DNA of 64,000 nucleotides, taken from assembly GCF_900291975.1 (NCBI RefSeq), contig NZ_OMPN01000001.1, forward strand, positions 1,736,001 through 1,800,000, read 5' to 3'. Positions 8,464 to 16,467 of the stretch are shown in pieces. This DNA comes from Agathobaculum massiliense. GTDB lineage: Bacteria > Bacillota > Clostridia > Oscillospirales > Butyricicoccaceae. A program made the position numbers and the translations under genes. Under the pieces are notes generated by a model. That model was not told where the DNA came from, ran no database searches, and saw nothing but the letters and a program-made list of their open reading frames with translations. Positions within the stretch are counted from its first letter, which is position 1. Every line of letters begins with the position of its first letter.

Positions 8464-9486
8464 ATGAAAAAGAGATTGCTCGCCGCACTGATGGCCGGCG
8501 CGATGGCGCTTTCCATGGCTGCCTGCGGCAATTCCAACACCGATTCTACGACGCAGGACACCGGCAGCGGAGACGATGCCGCCGCACAGGCCGGCGATTA
8601 CAATGTCGGTATCGTGCAGCTTGTACAGCATGAAGCGCTCGACGCAGCAACCCAGGGCTTTCAGGATAAACTGAAAGAGCTGATTGAGGCGGCCGGCGGC
8701 TCGGTCGAATACGCTTACCAGAACGCCGCGAATGATTCGGCCAACTGCTCCACCATCGTCAACGGCTTTGTTTCTTCGGGCGTGGACCTGATCATGGCCA
8801 ACGCAACGCCTGCGCTGCAGGCCGCGCAGGCCGCGACCGCGGATATCCCGATCCTCGGCACCTCGATCTCGGACTACGGCACCGCGCTCGGCGTGGATAA
8901 CTGGACCAGCACCTCTACCAGCGGAACCAATATCTCCGGCACGACCGACCTCGCCCCGCTTGACGGGCAGGCCGAAATGTTGCAGGAGCTGTTTCCGGAT
9001 GCAAAGAACGTGGGCCTGCTGTTCTGCTCGGCCGAGCCGAACTCCCGCTACCAGGTGGACACCATCAAGCCTTTCCTGGAGGAGATGGGCTACACCTGCA
9101 CCGAGTACGCCTTTACCGACTCGAATGACGTAGCCTCCGTCACCCAGAACGCGGCTTCCGCCTGCGATGTCATCTATATCCCCACGGATAACACCGCCGC
9201 CTCCTGCACGGAAGCGATCGCCAACGTGGTCCTGCCGGCGGGCGTGCCGGTTATCGCGGGCGAGCAGGGCATCTGCGAGGGCTGCGGCGTGGCGACCCTG
9301 TCCATCGACTATTACGAGCTGGGCGAGGTCACCGGTGAGATGGCGTTCGAAGTCCTTGTAAACGACGCGAACCCGGGCGAAATGACCATCGAACCCGCGC
9401 CCAACTTCACCAAGATGTACAACGCCGCCAACTGCGAGACGCTCGGCGTCACCATTCCGGACGGCTACGAGGCGATCGGCCAATAA
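8464..9486 (+). CDS. ABC transporter substrate-binding lipoprotein, TrpX-like family
   Basis: The product is a lipoprotein (signal MKKRLLAALMAGAMALSMA, lipidated Cys in MAACGN) of the ABC_sub_bind family, about 340 residues. The segments YNVGIVQLVQHEALDAATQG and ANATPALQAAQAATADIPI are typical of TrpX-type proteins, which in related Firmicutes bind tryptophan, tyrosine or other small ligands. The start at 8464 is chosen because AAGGGG stands before it; the ATG at 8443 has no such site. A strong hairpin terminator separates it from its permease, so the binding protein is probably made in excess. No T-box leader, common for aromatic amino-acid members, is visible, so the substrate remains open. 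Confidence 0.85.
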   Translation: MKKRLLAALMAGAMALSMAACGNSNTDSTTQDTGSGDDAAAQAGDYNVGIVQLVQHEALDAATQGFQDKLKELIEAAGGSVEYAYQNAANDSANCSTIVNGFVSSGVDLIMANATPALQAAQAATADIPILGTSISDYGTALGVDNWTSTSTSGTNISGTTDLAPLDGQAEMLQELFPDAKNVGLLFCSAEPNSRYQVDTIKPFLEEMGYTCTEYAFTDSNDVASVTQNAASACDVIYIPTDNTAASCTEAIANVVLPAGVPVIAGEQGICEGCGVATLSIDYYELGEVTGEMAFEVLVNDANPGEMTIEPAPNFTKMYNAANCETLGVTIPDGYEAIGQ

Positions 9487-9502
9487 CCCGACCCACCGGA
9501 CG

Positions 9503-9538
9503 AAAAAAGCGGAAAAGGCTTTGCTTTTCCGCTTTTTT
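9503..9538 (+). terminator. Terminator/attenuator between binding-protein and permease genes
   Basis: A stem of 15 base pairs (9503-9517 with 9524-9538) followed by T residues lies inside the transporter operon. Partial read-through, or the weak promoter TTGCTT-16-TATACT (9521-9548) overlapping it, would supply the permease and ATPase transcripts. Confidence 0.85.
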
Positions 9539-9602
9539 TTGTTATACTATATGTAATGTGCTTTTGCACTTTATCAGATGATTACTTATTGGGGGAATCA
9601 AA

Positions 9603-10559
9603 GTGGAATTCTTCTCCAACCTGCTGTCCGCGCTGCCCGGCGCGGCGGCACAGGGTTTGATCTGGGGCCTGATGGCGATCGGCGTGTTCATCACGTTCCG
9701 CGTGCTCGACCTGGCCGACCTGACGGTAGACGGCACCATGGCCACAGGCGGCGCGGTGTGCATCATGCTGATGACGAGCGGTGTCAACGTCTGGGTGGCG
9801 CTGCTGTGCGCGTTCATCGCGGGCATGCTGGCCGGCCTGATTACCGGTATCCTGCATACCTTTATGGGCATACCCGCGATCCTCGCCGGTATCCTGACGC
9901 AGCTTGCGCTGTTCTCCATCAACCTGCGCATCATGGATAAAAAGGCCAACATGGCGATCAACCCGAACAATTATGACCTGCTGGTATCGCTGCGCAACGT
10001 CAAGCAGCTCACCCTCGAAAACCCAATCTTTGTCGCGGGGGTGTTCACCGTGATCGTGATTGCGGCGCTGTACTGGTTCTTCGGCACCTCGCTCGGCTGC
10101 GCTATCCGCGCCACCGGCGCCAACCCGAACATGAGCCGCGCGCAGGGCATCAACGTCAATTTCAACAAGGTGCTCGGCCTGATGCTGTCCAACGGCCTGG
10201 TCGCGCTGGCCAGCGCGCTGTACTGCCAGTACCAGGGCTTCGCGGATGTCAACGCCGGCCGCGGCGCGATCGTTATCGGCCTGGCGGCGGTCATCATCGG
10301 CGAGGTCGTGTTCAGCCGCATTTTCCGCAACTTCGCGCTGCGCCTGCTGGGCGTGGCGTTCGGCGCGGTGATCTACTATGTGGTCATCCAGGTGGTGCTG
10401 ACCGCCGGCCTGGACACCAACGATCTCAAGCTCATCACCGCGGCGGTCGTGGCGGTCTTCCTCGCCATCCCCTACTGGAAGAACAAATACTTCAAGGGCG
10501 CGGCCAAGGCGGTCGCCAAGTCCGGCGGCATGGAAAAGGAGGAGGACGGCAATGCTTGA
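9603..10559 (+). CDS. ABC transporter permease, TrpY-like (BPD_transp_2 family)
   Basis: This 318-residue protein is the membrane channel of the transporter whose binding protein is at 8464. It has eight or nine hydrophobic segments and the family phrases LDLADLTVDGTMATGGAV and IRATGANPNMSRAQGINVN, the latter being the cytoplasmic coupling loop. The start is GTG at 9603 after GGGGGAA. It overlaps the ATPase gene by eight bases, showing translational coupling. Confidence 0.9.
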   Translation: MEFFSNLLSALPGAAAQGLIWGLMAIGVFITFRVLDLADLTVDGTMATGGAVCIMLMTSGVNVWVALLCAFIAGMLAGLITGILHTFMGIPAILAGILTQLALFSINLRIMDKKANMAINPNNYDLLVSLRNVKQLTLENPIFVAGVFTVIVIAALYWFFGTSLGCAIRATGANPNMSRAQGINVNFNKVLGLMLSNGLVALASALYCQYQGFADVNAGRGAIVIGLAAVIIGEVVFSRIFRNFALRLLGVAFGAVIYYVVIQVVLTAGLDTNDLKLITAAVVAVFLAIPYWKNKYFKGAAKAVAKSGGMEKEEDGNA

Positions 10560-11331
10560 GCTGAAGGGCATCTATAAAACGTTCAACGCGGGTACGGTCA
10601 ACGAAAAGCGCGCCATCGACGGCCTGGATCTGACGCTGGAAAACGGCGATTTCGTCACGGTTATCGGCGGCAACGGCGCGGGCAAGTCCACCACGCTCAA
10701 CCTGATCGCGGGCGTGTATCCGGTGGACGCGGGCCTGATCCGCTTAAACGGCTTCAACCTCACGAACCTGCCCGAGCATAAGCGCGCGCGCTTCCTCGGC
10801 CGTGTATTTCAGGACCCCATGATGGGTACGGCCGCCACCATGGGCATTGAGGAAAACCTCGCCCTGGCCTACCGGCGCGGCAAGTCGCGCGGCCTGGGCC
10901 ACGGCATTACCAATGAGGAACGCGCCCTCTACCATGAAAAGCTCGCCACGCTCGGCCTCGGGCTGGAGGACCGCATGACCAGCAAGGTCGGCCTGCTGTC
11001 CGGCGGGCAGCGCCAGGCGCTGACGCTGCTGATGGCGACGCTGCAGAAGCCCGATCTGCTGCTGCTCGACGAGCACACCGCCGCGCTCGACCCCAAGACC
11101 GCAGACAAGGTGCTGCAGCTCACCGAGGAGATTGTCGCGCGCGACAACCTGACCACGCTGATGGTCACGCACAACATGAAAAACGCGATCCAGTACGGCA
11201 ACCGCCTGATTATGATGGACGCGGGCAAGGTGATCGTCGATATCCGCGGGGAGGAAAAGAAAAACCTCACCGTGCGCGACCTGCTGGAAAAGTTCAATAT
11301 CGAAAACGACCGCATGCTGCTCAGCGAATAA
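10552..11331 (+). CDS. ABC transporter ATP-binding protein, TrpZ-like
   Basis: This 259-residue ATPase drives the preceding permease. Walker A is GGNGAGKSTTL (about residues 42-51), the Q-loop is FQDPMMGTAATM, the signature is LLSGGQRQALTLLMAT and Walker B is LLLLDEHTAALD, where His replaces the usual Pro after DE, a variation common in this subfamily. The switch His is in MVTHNM. It is the last gene of the operon and is followed by a strong terminator. Confidence 0.92.
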   Translation: MLELKGIYKTFNAGTVNEKRAIDGLDLTLENGDFVTVIGGNGAGKSTTLNLIAGVYPVDAGLIRLNGFNLTNLPEHKRARFLGRVFQDPMMGTAATMGIEENLALAYRRGKSRGLGHGITNEERALYHEKLATLGLGLEDRMTSKVGLLSGGQRQALTLLMATLQKPDLLLLDEHTAALDPKTADKVLQLTEEIVARDNLTTLMVTHNMKNAIQYGNRLIMMDAGKVIVDIRGEEKKNLTVRDLLEKFNIENDRMLLSE

Positions 11332-11351
11332 CGGCGGCAGCCGGTTTCAGG

Positions 11352-11381
11352 AAAAAGGGCGCTTGTTTAGGCGCCCTTTTT
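11352..11381 (+). terminator. Terminator of the TrpXYZ-like operon
   Basis: AAAAAGGGCGC (11352-11362) pairs with GCGCCCTTTTT (11371-11381) across an eight-base loop. Confidence 0.85.
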
Positions 11382-11406
11382 CCCATATGATAAGAGGAGG
11401 ATGAAT

Positions 11407-11790
11407 ATGGAATACAAGGTGGACGACCGGACGCTGCGCGCGGATGTGTTTCTCCCTTTCGTCAATGCGGTATGGCCGGGGGAATATGATCGGGAGCGGA
11501 CGCAGACCGCGTTATCCAAAACCATCAATATCACCGCGTATGACAGCGGGACGCTTGTGGGATGCCTGCGCATCCTTTCGGACGGTTATTACTTTGGGAC
11601 CATCACCGAGCTACTCGTCCTTCCCTCGCACCAGAGGCGGGGGATCGGCAGCCGGCTGCTGCGGCTCGCCCAAGCGCATACCCCGACCATGCTGTACTTC
11701 GGCGCGCAGCCGGAGGCGCAGGCGTTTTATGAGAAAAACGGCTGCCCGCGCGGGCTGACCGCGTACACTATCCCCAAAGACCACCGCTGA
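11407..11790 (+). CDS. GNAT-family N-acetyltransferase
   Basis: A single-domain GNAT enzyme of 127 residues that transfers an acetyl group from acetyl-CoA to an amine; the acceptor is unknown. The coenzyme A-binding motif is LPSHQRRGIGSRLLRLA (Q/R-x-x-G-x-G/A) and the last strand holds YFGAQPEAQAFYEKNGC, a usual GNAT ending. The start is placed at the ATG at 11407, six bases after GGAGG; the ATG at 11401 would be directly on the ribosome-binding site. It stands alone between two terminators. Confidence 0.85.
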   Translation: MEYKVDDRTLRADVFLPFVNAVWPGEYDRERTQTALSKTINITAYDSGTLVGCLRILSDGYYFGTITELLVLPSHQRRGIGSRLLRLAQAHTPTMLYFGAQPEAQAFYEKNGCPRGLTAYTIPKDHR

Positions 11791-11802
11791 TCCGCTTTTG
11801 CA

Positions 11803-11830
11803 GAAAAGGACGCCTTCCGGCGTCCTTTTC
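11803..11830. terminator. Bidirectional terminator between GNAT and mntP
   Basis: A perfect 12-base-pair stem (11803-11814 with 11819-11830) with loop TTCC lies between convergent genes, with A and T runs on both sides. Confidence 0.88.
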
Positions 11831-11847
11831 TCCTGTTTTGGCGACCA

Positions 11848-12411
11848 TTACCCCAACACGCCCAGATGCTCAAGCAGGATCTTGAGCCCCATCAGGATCA
11901 GCACAACGCCGCCAAACAGCTCCGCACGGGCTTTATACTTCGCCCCGAATACGTGTCCGATCTTAACGCCCGCGCAGGACAGGCTAAAGGTCGTGGCCCC
12001 GATAAAGCACACCGCCGACACGATATCCACCTGCAGAAACGCGAACGTCACGCCCACGGCCAGCGCATCGATGCTGGTCGCCACCGCGAGCGGCAGCATT
12101 GTGGCAAAGGAAAAGGAATCGCTCAGGCTTTCCTCCTCCTGCGCGCGCGACTCGCGGACCATGTTGCCGCCGATCAGGGCCAGCAGCACAAACGCGATCC
12201 AATGATCCACGCTGGTAATCAGCGTTTGGAACCGCACCCCGAGCGCGAACCCGATCAGCGGCATGAGCATCTGGAAGCCGCCGAAATACAGCCCCGTGAC
12301 CAGCGCATACCGCAGCCTGAGCGTGCGTACGCTCAACCCCTTGCAGATGGATACCGCAAACGCGTCCATGGACAGCCCCACCGCGATGATGAACAGCTCC
12401 AACAAACCCAT
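11848..12411 (-). CDS. mntP: Manganese efflux pump MntP
   Basis: MntP exports Mn(II) to prevent its toxicity. The 187-residue protein has six hydrophobic segments and the two family motifs with conserved Asp: [10 protein letters not shown] (Asp16) and [10 protein letters not shown] (near residue 115). The assignment is strongly supported by a yybP-ykoY riboswitch directly upstream, an RNA class that senses Mn(II) and controls such exporters. The ribosome-binding site AAGGAGG precedes the ATG. Confidence 0.95.
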   Translation of the reverse strand: MGLLELFIIAVGLSMDAFAVSICKGLSVRTLRLRYALVTGLYFGGFQMLMPLIGFALGVRFQTLITSVDHWIAFVLLALIGGNMVRESRAQEEESLSDSFSFATMLPLAVATSIDALAVGVTFAFLQVDIVSAVCFIGATTFSLSCAGVKIGHVFGAKYKARAELFGGVVLILMGLKILLEHLGVLG

Positions 12412-12450
12412 TTCTTGTCCTCCTTGTCGTACACGGGCGGCAGAAAAGCA

Positions 12451-12491
12451 TAAAAAATAAGACCCATCTGCCTCCTCGAACAGATAAGTCT
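12451..12491 (-). terminator. Riboswitch-controlled terminator upstream of mntP
   Basis: Read leftward, AGACUUAUCUG (12491-12481) pairs over 11 positions (two G-U) with CAGAUGGGUCU (12470-12460), followed by a U-rich run. The first strand is also part of the riboswitch aptamer (the conserved GAGACUUAU end), so ligand binding and termination are mutually exclusive. Confidence 0.85.
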
Positions 12492-12583
12492 CGTCATTTC
12501 ATGCAAAGCCAGAGGAGCGTCCTCCCCAGTATGTTGGCCCTGCCGCACGGCTGGAACGCTCCGTGCCGACTACTCCCTTATTG
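12484..12583 (-). promoter_or_regulatory. yybP-ykoY (Mn(II)) riboswitch aptamer
   Basis: Read leftward the RNA contains the conserved pieces of this class in order: AAGGGAGUAG at the 5' side, a variable hairpin, GCCAACAUACUG, a second variable hairpin, and ACGAGACUUAU at the 3' side. The aptamer ends inside the left arm of a terminator hairpin, so it is expected to be an ON switch: manganese holds the 3' strand in the aptamer and allows mntP transcription. Confidence 0.93.
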
Positions 12584-12589
12584 CGCTTT

Positions 12590-12618
12590 ATCATACCATA
12601 TGCAGGCGCAGAAGTCAA
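12590..12618 (-). promoter_or_regulatory. Promoter of the mntP riboswitch transcript
   Basis: Read leftward: TTGACT (12618-12613), 17-base spacer, TATGAT (12595-12590). The start of transcription would fall at about 12583, immediately before the aptamer. Confidence 0.8.
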
Positions 12619-12715
12619 TATGATCTGCGGCAGGAGATGCGGGTTTACAGCGTATATTTCATCATATTATACAAATTAATATATTTACTTTTGTGCTATT
12701 TGTTCAAATATCGTC

Positions 12716-12744
12716 TTGTTTTCTCCTCTCAAACCGCGTATGAT
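12716..12744 (+). promoter_or_regulatory. Promoter of the 38-residue protein gene
   Basis: TTGTTT (12716-12721), 17-base spacer, TATGAT (12739-12744). It gives the small gene at 12787 its own transcript. Confidence 0.75.
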
Positions 12745-12786
12745 AAATACCATCCAAAAATCAAACCGCAAGGGAGGCCACAGAAC

Positions 12787-12903
12787 ATGAACAAGTTTTT
12801 GCAGGCGATCTGCACCATGAGCGAGCGCTCGATCGAGAACAATACCTATGTGCGCTATCTGATCCGTCAGTACAACATGCCGGAAAAGAAAAAGCGCGGC
12901 TGA
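12787..12903 (+). CDS. Small protein of 38 residues, function unknown
   Basis: The reading frame begins at an ATG nine bases after AGGGAGG and encodes MNKFLQAICTMSERSIEN followed by NTYVRYLIRQYNMPEKKKRG. The sequence suggests one amphipathic helix and a strongly basic tail; there is no signal peptide or membrane segment. It has a good promoter 42 bases upstream and a 17-base-pair terminator just downstream, so it is an independent transcription unit of about 200 bases. I do not recognise a family. The longer in-frame reading from 12637 lacks a ribosome-binding site and starts upstream of the promoter, so it is not used. Confidence 0.75.
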   Translation: MNKFLQAICTMSERSIENNTYVRYLIRQYNMPEKKKRG

Positions 12904-12918
12904 GCCTGCGCCAAAGGG

Positions 12919-12961
12919 ATACCCCCATCCGAAGCGAATGCTTCGGATGGGGGTATTTTTA
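12919..12961 (+). terminator. Terminator of the small-protein gene
   Basis: A perfect 17-base-pair stem (12919-12935 with 12940-12956), loop GAAT, then five Ts. Confidence 0.93.
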
Positions 12962-12994
12962 TGCCTGCGCAAAGGCAAGGCCATAAACATAAAA

Positions 12995-13031
12995 CAGGCG
13001 GCGTGCCGCCTGTTGGCCAGCACGCCGCCTG
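12995..13031 (-). terminator. Terminator after the lacI-type gene
   Basis: CAGGCGGCGTG (12995-13005) and CACGCCGCCTG (13021-13031) pair over 11 bases; read leftward they are followed by TTTTATGTTT. It ends the minus-strand operon that closes with the LacI-type regulator. Confidence 0.75.
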
Positions 13032-13079
13032 TTCGGCATATCCTTTCCGGATATCCCCGACCCCCTAAAGGTTGTAACC

Positions 13080-14090
13080 TTATGTCTGATGGAGTATCCT
13101 TACGCTGTCTCCCTCCTCAATAGTCGCCGGATATATCACTCTTCGGGGTATCCCCTTTTTCGCATGCATCCGCTGGTAGACAATTTCCCCAGCCGCAACA
13201 CCCATCTCAAAGCTGCTGAACCCTACCGTCGTTAGCTTGACACGCGCGTTTTTTACAATTGGGGTGGTATCAAAGCTGATAATGCTGATATCATCGGGTA
13301 CCAGCACCCCGTGTGCAAATAAGGAATTCAACAACCCGATTGCCATCATGTCATTGGAAACAAACACCGCGGTAAAGTCATGCTCCGCCGTGGACAAAAA
13401 TCGCCCCAGCTCCTCCCCGCTTTCTTTCGTCAGGTCTCCCTGAAAAATATTTTTGCTGGAAAAAGGTAGACCCGCGTCCAGCAGCGCATCCTGAAAGCCC
13501 AATAAACGGTCCTGGCTTACCACCGAGCTTGGCAGGCCTGCCAGATGGATAATATTTTTATGTCCCGCATCAATCAAATACTTTGTTGCTGTATACCCGC
13601 CCCTGTAGTTGTCCACACAGATTGCATCCACATCGGCCGAGCGCAGATAACGGTTCACAAACACGACCGGACACCGCACGCTCGTCAGCTGCCGGCTCAA
13701 ATCAGGCGTCTCCGATATATTTAACAGGACGACCGCGCCAAACTGGTTGTTTGACGCAAACCTTAAATATTGCGCCTCCTTCGCCGGATTGGCATCACTG
13801 AAAGCCTCCAGGCAAATGTATCCCTTTTTGCTCAGATAATCGGTTATTCCCTGGAAATAGTTGATATATACCTGGCTGGTAATGTTTGCCGAAATGACCA
13901 TGACGATTTTTTTGACCTGGTCAATCGCAATCTGCTGTGTCATTTTCGGGGTATATCCTGTTTCCTCCACCGCTTTTTCAATGCGAACACGGATCCGATC
14001 ACTGACGTATCCCCGATTCGTCAACGCTCTGGAAACTGTAGCGGGAGATGTCCCTGCAAGATCAGCAATCGTTTTCAGCGTAACCTTCAT
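13080..14090 (-). CDS. LacI-family transcriptional regulator
   Basis: The 336-residue product has the LacI helix-turn-helix at the N-terminus (VTLKTIADLAGTSPATVSRA) with the hinge-helix region, then a periplasmic-binding-protein-like effector domain (VFVSNDMMAIGLLNSLFAHG, DDISIISFDTTP). It is the last gene of the Liv-transporter/UxaE block and most likely controls it in response to the imported sugar acid or an intermediate. The start is put at the ATG at 14090 because the GTG three codons upstream is part of the ribosome-binding site GAGGTGAG. No operator could be assigned with confidence. Confidence 0.92.
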   Translation of the reverse strand: MKVTLKTIADLAGTSPATVSRALTNRGYVSDRIRVRIEKAVEETGYTPKMTQQIAIDQVKKIVMVISANITSQVYINYFQGITDYLSKKGYICLEAFSDANPAKEAQYLRFASNNQFGAVVLLNISETPDLSRQLTSVRCPVVFVNRYLRSADVDAICVDNYRGGYTATKYLIDAGHKNIIHLAGLPSSVVSQDRLLGFQDALLDAGLPFSSKNIFQGDLTKESGEELGRFLSTAEHDFTAVFVSNDMMAIGLLNSLFAHGVLVPDDISIISFDTTPIVKNARVKLTTVGFSSFEMGVAAGEIVYQRMHAKKGIPRRVIYPATIEEGDSVRILHQT

Positions 14091-14151
14091 ATAGCTCACC
14101 TCGCAGTTGTCTATTCAATTTATATCCCTGTTTTTTGTTCCACCTCTTTAG

Positions 14152-15273
14152 TTATAACTGTTCTGCCGCGTATTTATCCAAGTAAAAAATAGCATTTATC
14201 AGCATTTCCCGGGAAACATAAAACGGCATATTGCTGACGTTCCAGCGTTTCCCATATACCTCGTCCACCAACTTTTCCACATACTTATCACGATTTTCCT
14301 CGGTAAGCCCAATATCTGCCGTGCATACCGGCAGGCCGATATTTTTGCAGAACCGGAAAAGCTGTTCAAACCGTTTGATCTCGTTTGCCACGATCAACTG
14401 AACCAGCATGCAGTAACCCACGCCCGCCCCGTGCATCAGCGCTTTCCCCGGCAGTACATGAAAGCCGGCCTGCAGGCCATGCGCGATTGCTACACCCGTG
14501 CATTCAAATCCGATGCCGGAAAGCAGAACCGTCGCTTCCGCCACATCCTCATAAGCCGGTGTGCGCAGATGGTAGCGTGCGGCCATGACCGCCGCCTCGC
14601 CCTTTTCCAAAAGAACCTGATAGGACAATTTGGCCGTCTCCATGCCAAGCTGTGTGGGGCGGTATTTCCCATCGCCCGCATTGCATACATTATTGTTGGC
14701 ATAGGAGGCTTCCGCCTCTATATAGGTTGCAAGCGCATCCCCAATACCTGATATGAACATCTCAACCGGAGACTGGACTGTAATTTTCGTGTCAACGACA
14801 ACATAATCCGGATTTTTGTAATGCACCATCAGATAGGGAAGCTGATCCTGATTGTTCATGATCGAATGGGTAGAGGTCGGGGCGTCCGTCGCCAGTGAGG
14901 TGGGAACATTGATAAACGCCTTGCGGAAAGTAGCGCCGACCGCTTTATTCATATCACAGGTCTGGCCGCCTCCAATCCCGATAAACACATCCGGAATCTC
15001 CGGCAGCTCTTTACAGTAATCGACCAGCAGTTTCAGGCTGTCATCCGAGCATACGCCGGGAAAACAGACGGTATACGCTTGCATGCCGGCGTCGCGGAAC
15101 ATTTTCTGAATTTTGCTTTGATATTCGTCGTAAAAAAACGGATCAATGATCGCCAGCGCTGTTTTTCCAAAATTGGCGGAAAACACAGGCAGGTTATTAA
15201 TTTCATCCGGTCCCTGGATATATCTGGACGGACTCCCAAACGCACGGGATTCCATTGCTTTTGCATCAGGCAT
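14152..15273 (-). CDS. GldA-like iron-containing polyol dehydrogenase
   Basis: This 373-residue protein belongs to the glycerol dehydrogenase branch of the metal-dependent alcohol dehydrogenases. It has the NAD-binding stretch IGIGGGQTCDMNKAVG, the family block NVPTSLATDAPTSTHS (substrate/metal side), and the His-containing metal ligands in AIAHGLQAGFHVL and MHGAGVGYC. It would interconvert a polyol or hydroxy-ketone with NAD(H). Glycerol is the textbook substrate, but its place among sugar-acid epimerase and LacI genes suggests a sugar or sugar-acid derivative. The ribosome-binding site AAGGAG is 11 bases from the ATG. Confidence 0.88.
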   Translation of the reverse strand: MPDAKAMESRAFGSPSRYIQGPDEINNLPVFSANFGKTALAIIDPFFYDEYQSKIQKMFRDAGMQAYTVCFPGVCSDDSLKLLVDYCKELPEIPDVFIGIGGGQTCDMNKAVGATFRKAFINVPTSLATDAPTSTHSIMNNQDQLPYLMVHYKNPDYVVVDTKITVQSPVEMFISGIGDALATYIEAEASYANNNVCNAGDGKYRPTQLGMETAKLSYQVLLEKGEAAVMAARYHLRTPAYEDVAEATVLLSGIGFECTGVAIAHGLQAGFHVLPGKALMHGAGVGYCMLVQLIVANEIKRFEQLFRFCKNIGLPVCTADIGLTEENRDKYVEKLVDEVYGKRWNVSNMPFYVSREMLINAIFYLDKYAAEQL

Positions 15274-15351
15274 TGCTTTATATGCTCCTTATAAACAAAT
15301 TCCCACTATTCTGTGAGCTTTCTGTACCGCTTGTTCCATGTGCTCCTATCC

Positions 15352-15600
15352 CTACCGCTTGGCAGGATGATCCTTCCGGTACCTTTTGTATTTAATAAAG
15401 GTCTTTATCAGTCCTACAAGCCCACCAGCCGCAAATACTATGCTGAAAAAAAGCATGATACAGATCCCCTTTGGTTCCTGTCCGGCTTCCCCGGCTCCTC
15501 CCAGCAGCTTATAGGCGCAAAAGAAAAGGAAAAGGCTTGCGGCCGCTTCGATAACCATCCTTGTTGTTTCATCAAAGGACAGCATTTTTCGCTTGTCCAT
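15352..15600 (-). CDS. Small two-pass membrane protein, function unknown
   Basis: The 82-residue product has hydrophobic stretches at about 15-33 (MVIEAAASLFLFFCAYKLL) and 46-66 (ICIMLFFSIVFAAGGLVGLI), a short Gly/Glu-rich loop between them, and a basic C-terminus (KYKRYRKDHPAKR), giving a likely N-in, C-in topology. GGGAGGGG precedes the ATG. It sits within the sugar-acid operon, 32 bases after the TIM-barrel epimerase gene. I do not recognise a family; an accessory subunit of the transporter is possible but unproven. Confidence 0.7.
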   Translation of the reverse strand: MDKRKMLSFDETTRMVIEAAASLFLFFCAYKLLGGAGEAGQEPKGICIMLFFSIVFAAGGLVGLIKTFIKYKRYRKDHPAKR

Positions 15601-15632
15601 ATGGTTCCCCTCCCTTTCCGATTCACGGCGTT

Positions 15633-16451
15633 TTACGGTTCACATGCTTTCAAATGGCTTATCGCCTTTTTCGCGGCGGTTTCTCGATCCGGATCCGGCA
15701 GGCATTCGACTGTTACGAAACCGCTGTAGCCAATCTCCTTGAGCACCGCAAGGATGCGCTTAAAATCAAACTGTCCGCTTCCAGGGTATCTTCTGGAATT
15801 GTCCGAGACATGGAAATATCCCAGCCGTTTTCCGCACAGGCGTATTGCCTCATAGGGGTCGTATTCCTCAAGCCCCATATGATAGGTATCCAGATGTACA
15901 TAGCAATTATCCAAAGCATTCTCACACAGGAAATCCACCGTCTCCTTTGCCGTAATGAAAATGTTGGTTTCATAATGGTTGATAACTTCTATCACCAAGC
16001 GCACTTCCTGCGCTTTGGCATACTCATTCAGGACCTTGAGGCGCTGTGCCAGCAAGGACATATAATGGTCCCTGTCTCCCTTTTCGGGAACCTGTCCTTT
16101 CAACCAGCCAATCACAACATCAACGCCAAGCTTGTGCGCGCTGTCGATATACTGGTACATTCCATCCATCGCACCCTGAACTTTTTCCGGCGTATCGCCC
16201 AGCAAGCTCATTCCGCCCTGCGTATACAATCTGCCGGATACAATGGCACAGATATCCCCTGCGCCATCCTCCCGCATCCGTTCGATCCGGTCAAAATCAA
16301 ACGGATAGGTCTCGCGCGTATGGAATTCCACCGCATCATACCCATATGCCTTTGCCCGCCGCATATTTTCATATAGATCTCCTTCCAACGGCAAGGGTGC
16401 GGTAAGTGGGGTCTTTTCGGCAAGCGATATCCCATATTTCCAATCAGGCAT
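15633..16451 (-). CDS. Sugar phosphate isomerase/epimerase-type TIM-barrel protein
   Basis: The 272-residue protein has the features of the AP-endonuclease-2/xylose-isomerase-like barrel: MRRAKAYGYDAVEFHTRETY near the start, the metal-binding segments VRLVIEVINHYETN (Glu), YVHLDTYHMGLEE (Asp and His) and FVTVECLPDPD (Glu) further on. Such enzymes epimerise or isomerise ketoses through a divalent metal. The start is the ATG at 16451 after AAGGATGGA, which leaves a 16-base gap to the UxaE gene; an upstream in-frame ATG would overlap that gene. The precise substrate is unknown; a keto-sugar related to tagaturonate would suit the context. Confidence 0.85.
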   Translation of the reverse strand: MPDWKYGISLAEKTPLTAPLPLEGDLYENMRRAKAYGYDAVEFHTRETYPFDFDRIERMREDGAGDICAIVSGRLYTQGGMSLLGDTPEKVQGAMDGMYQYIDSAHKLGVDVVIGWLKGQVPEKGDRDHYMSLLAQRLKVLNEYAKAQEVRLVIEVINHYETNIFITAKETVDFLCENALDNCYVHLDTYHMGLEEYDPYEAIRLCGKRLGYFHVSDNSRRYPGSGQFDFKRILAVLKEIGYSGFVTVECLPDPDRETAAKKAISHLKACEP

Positions 16452-16467
16452 AGCATTCCATCCTTTT

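Noticed and set aside
12637..12786. 88-residue reading of the small gene from 12637.
   Set aside because: The extra part lies upstream of the recognised promoter and has no ribosome-binding site.
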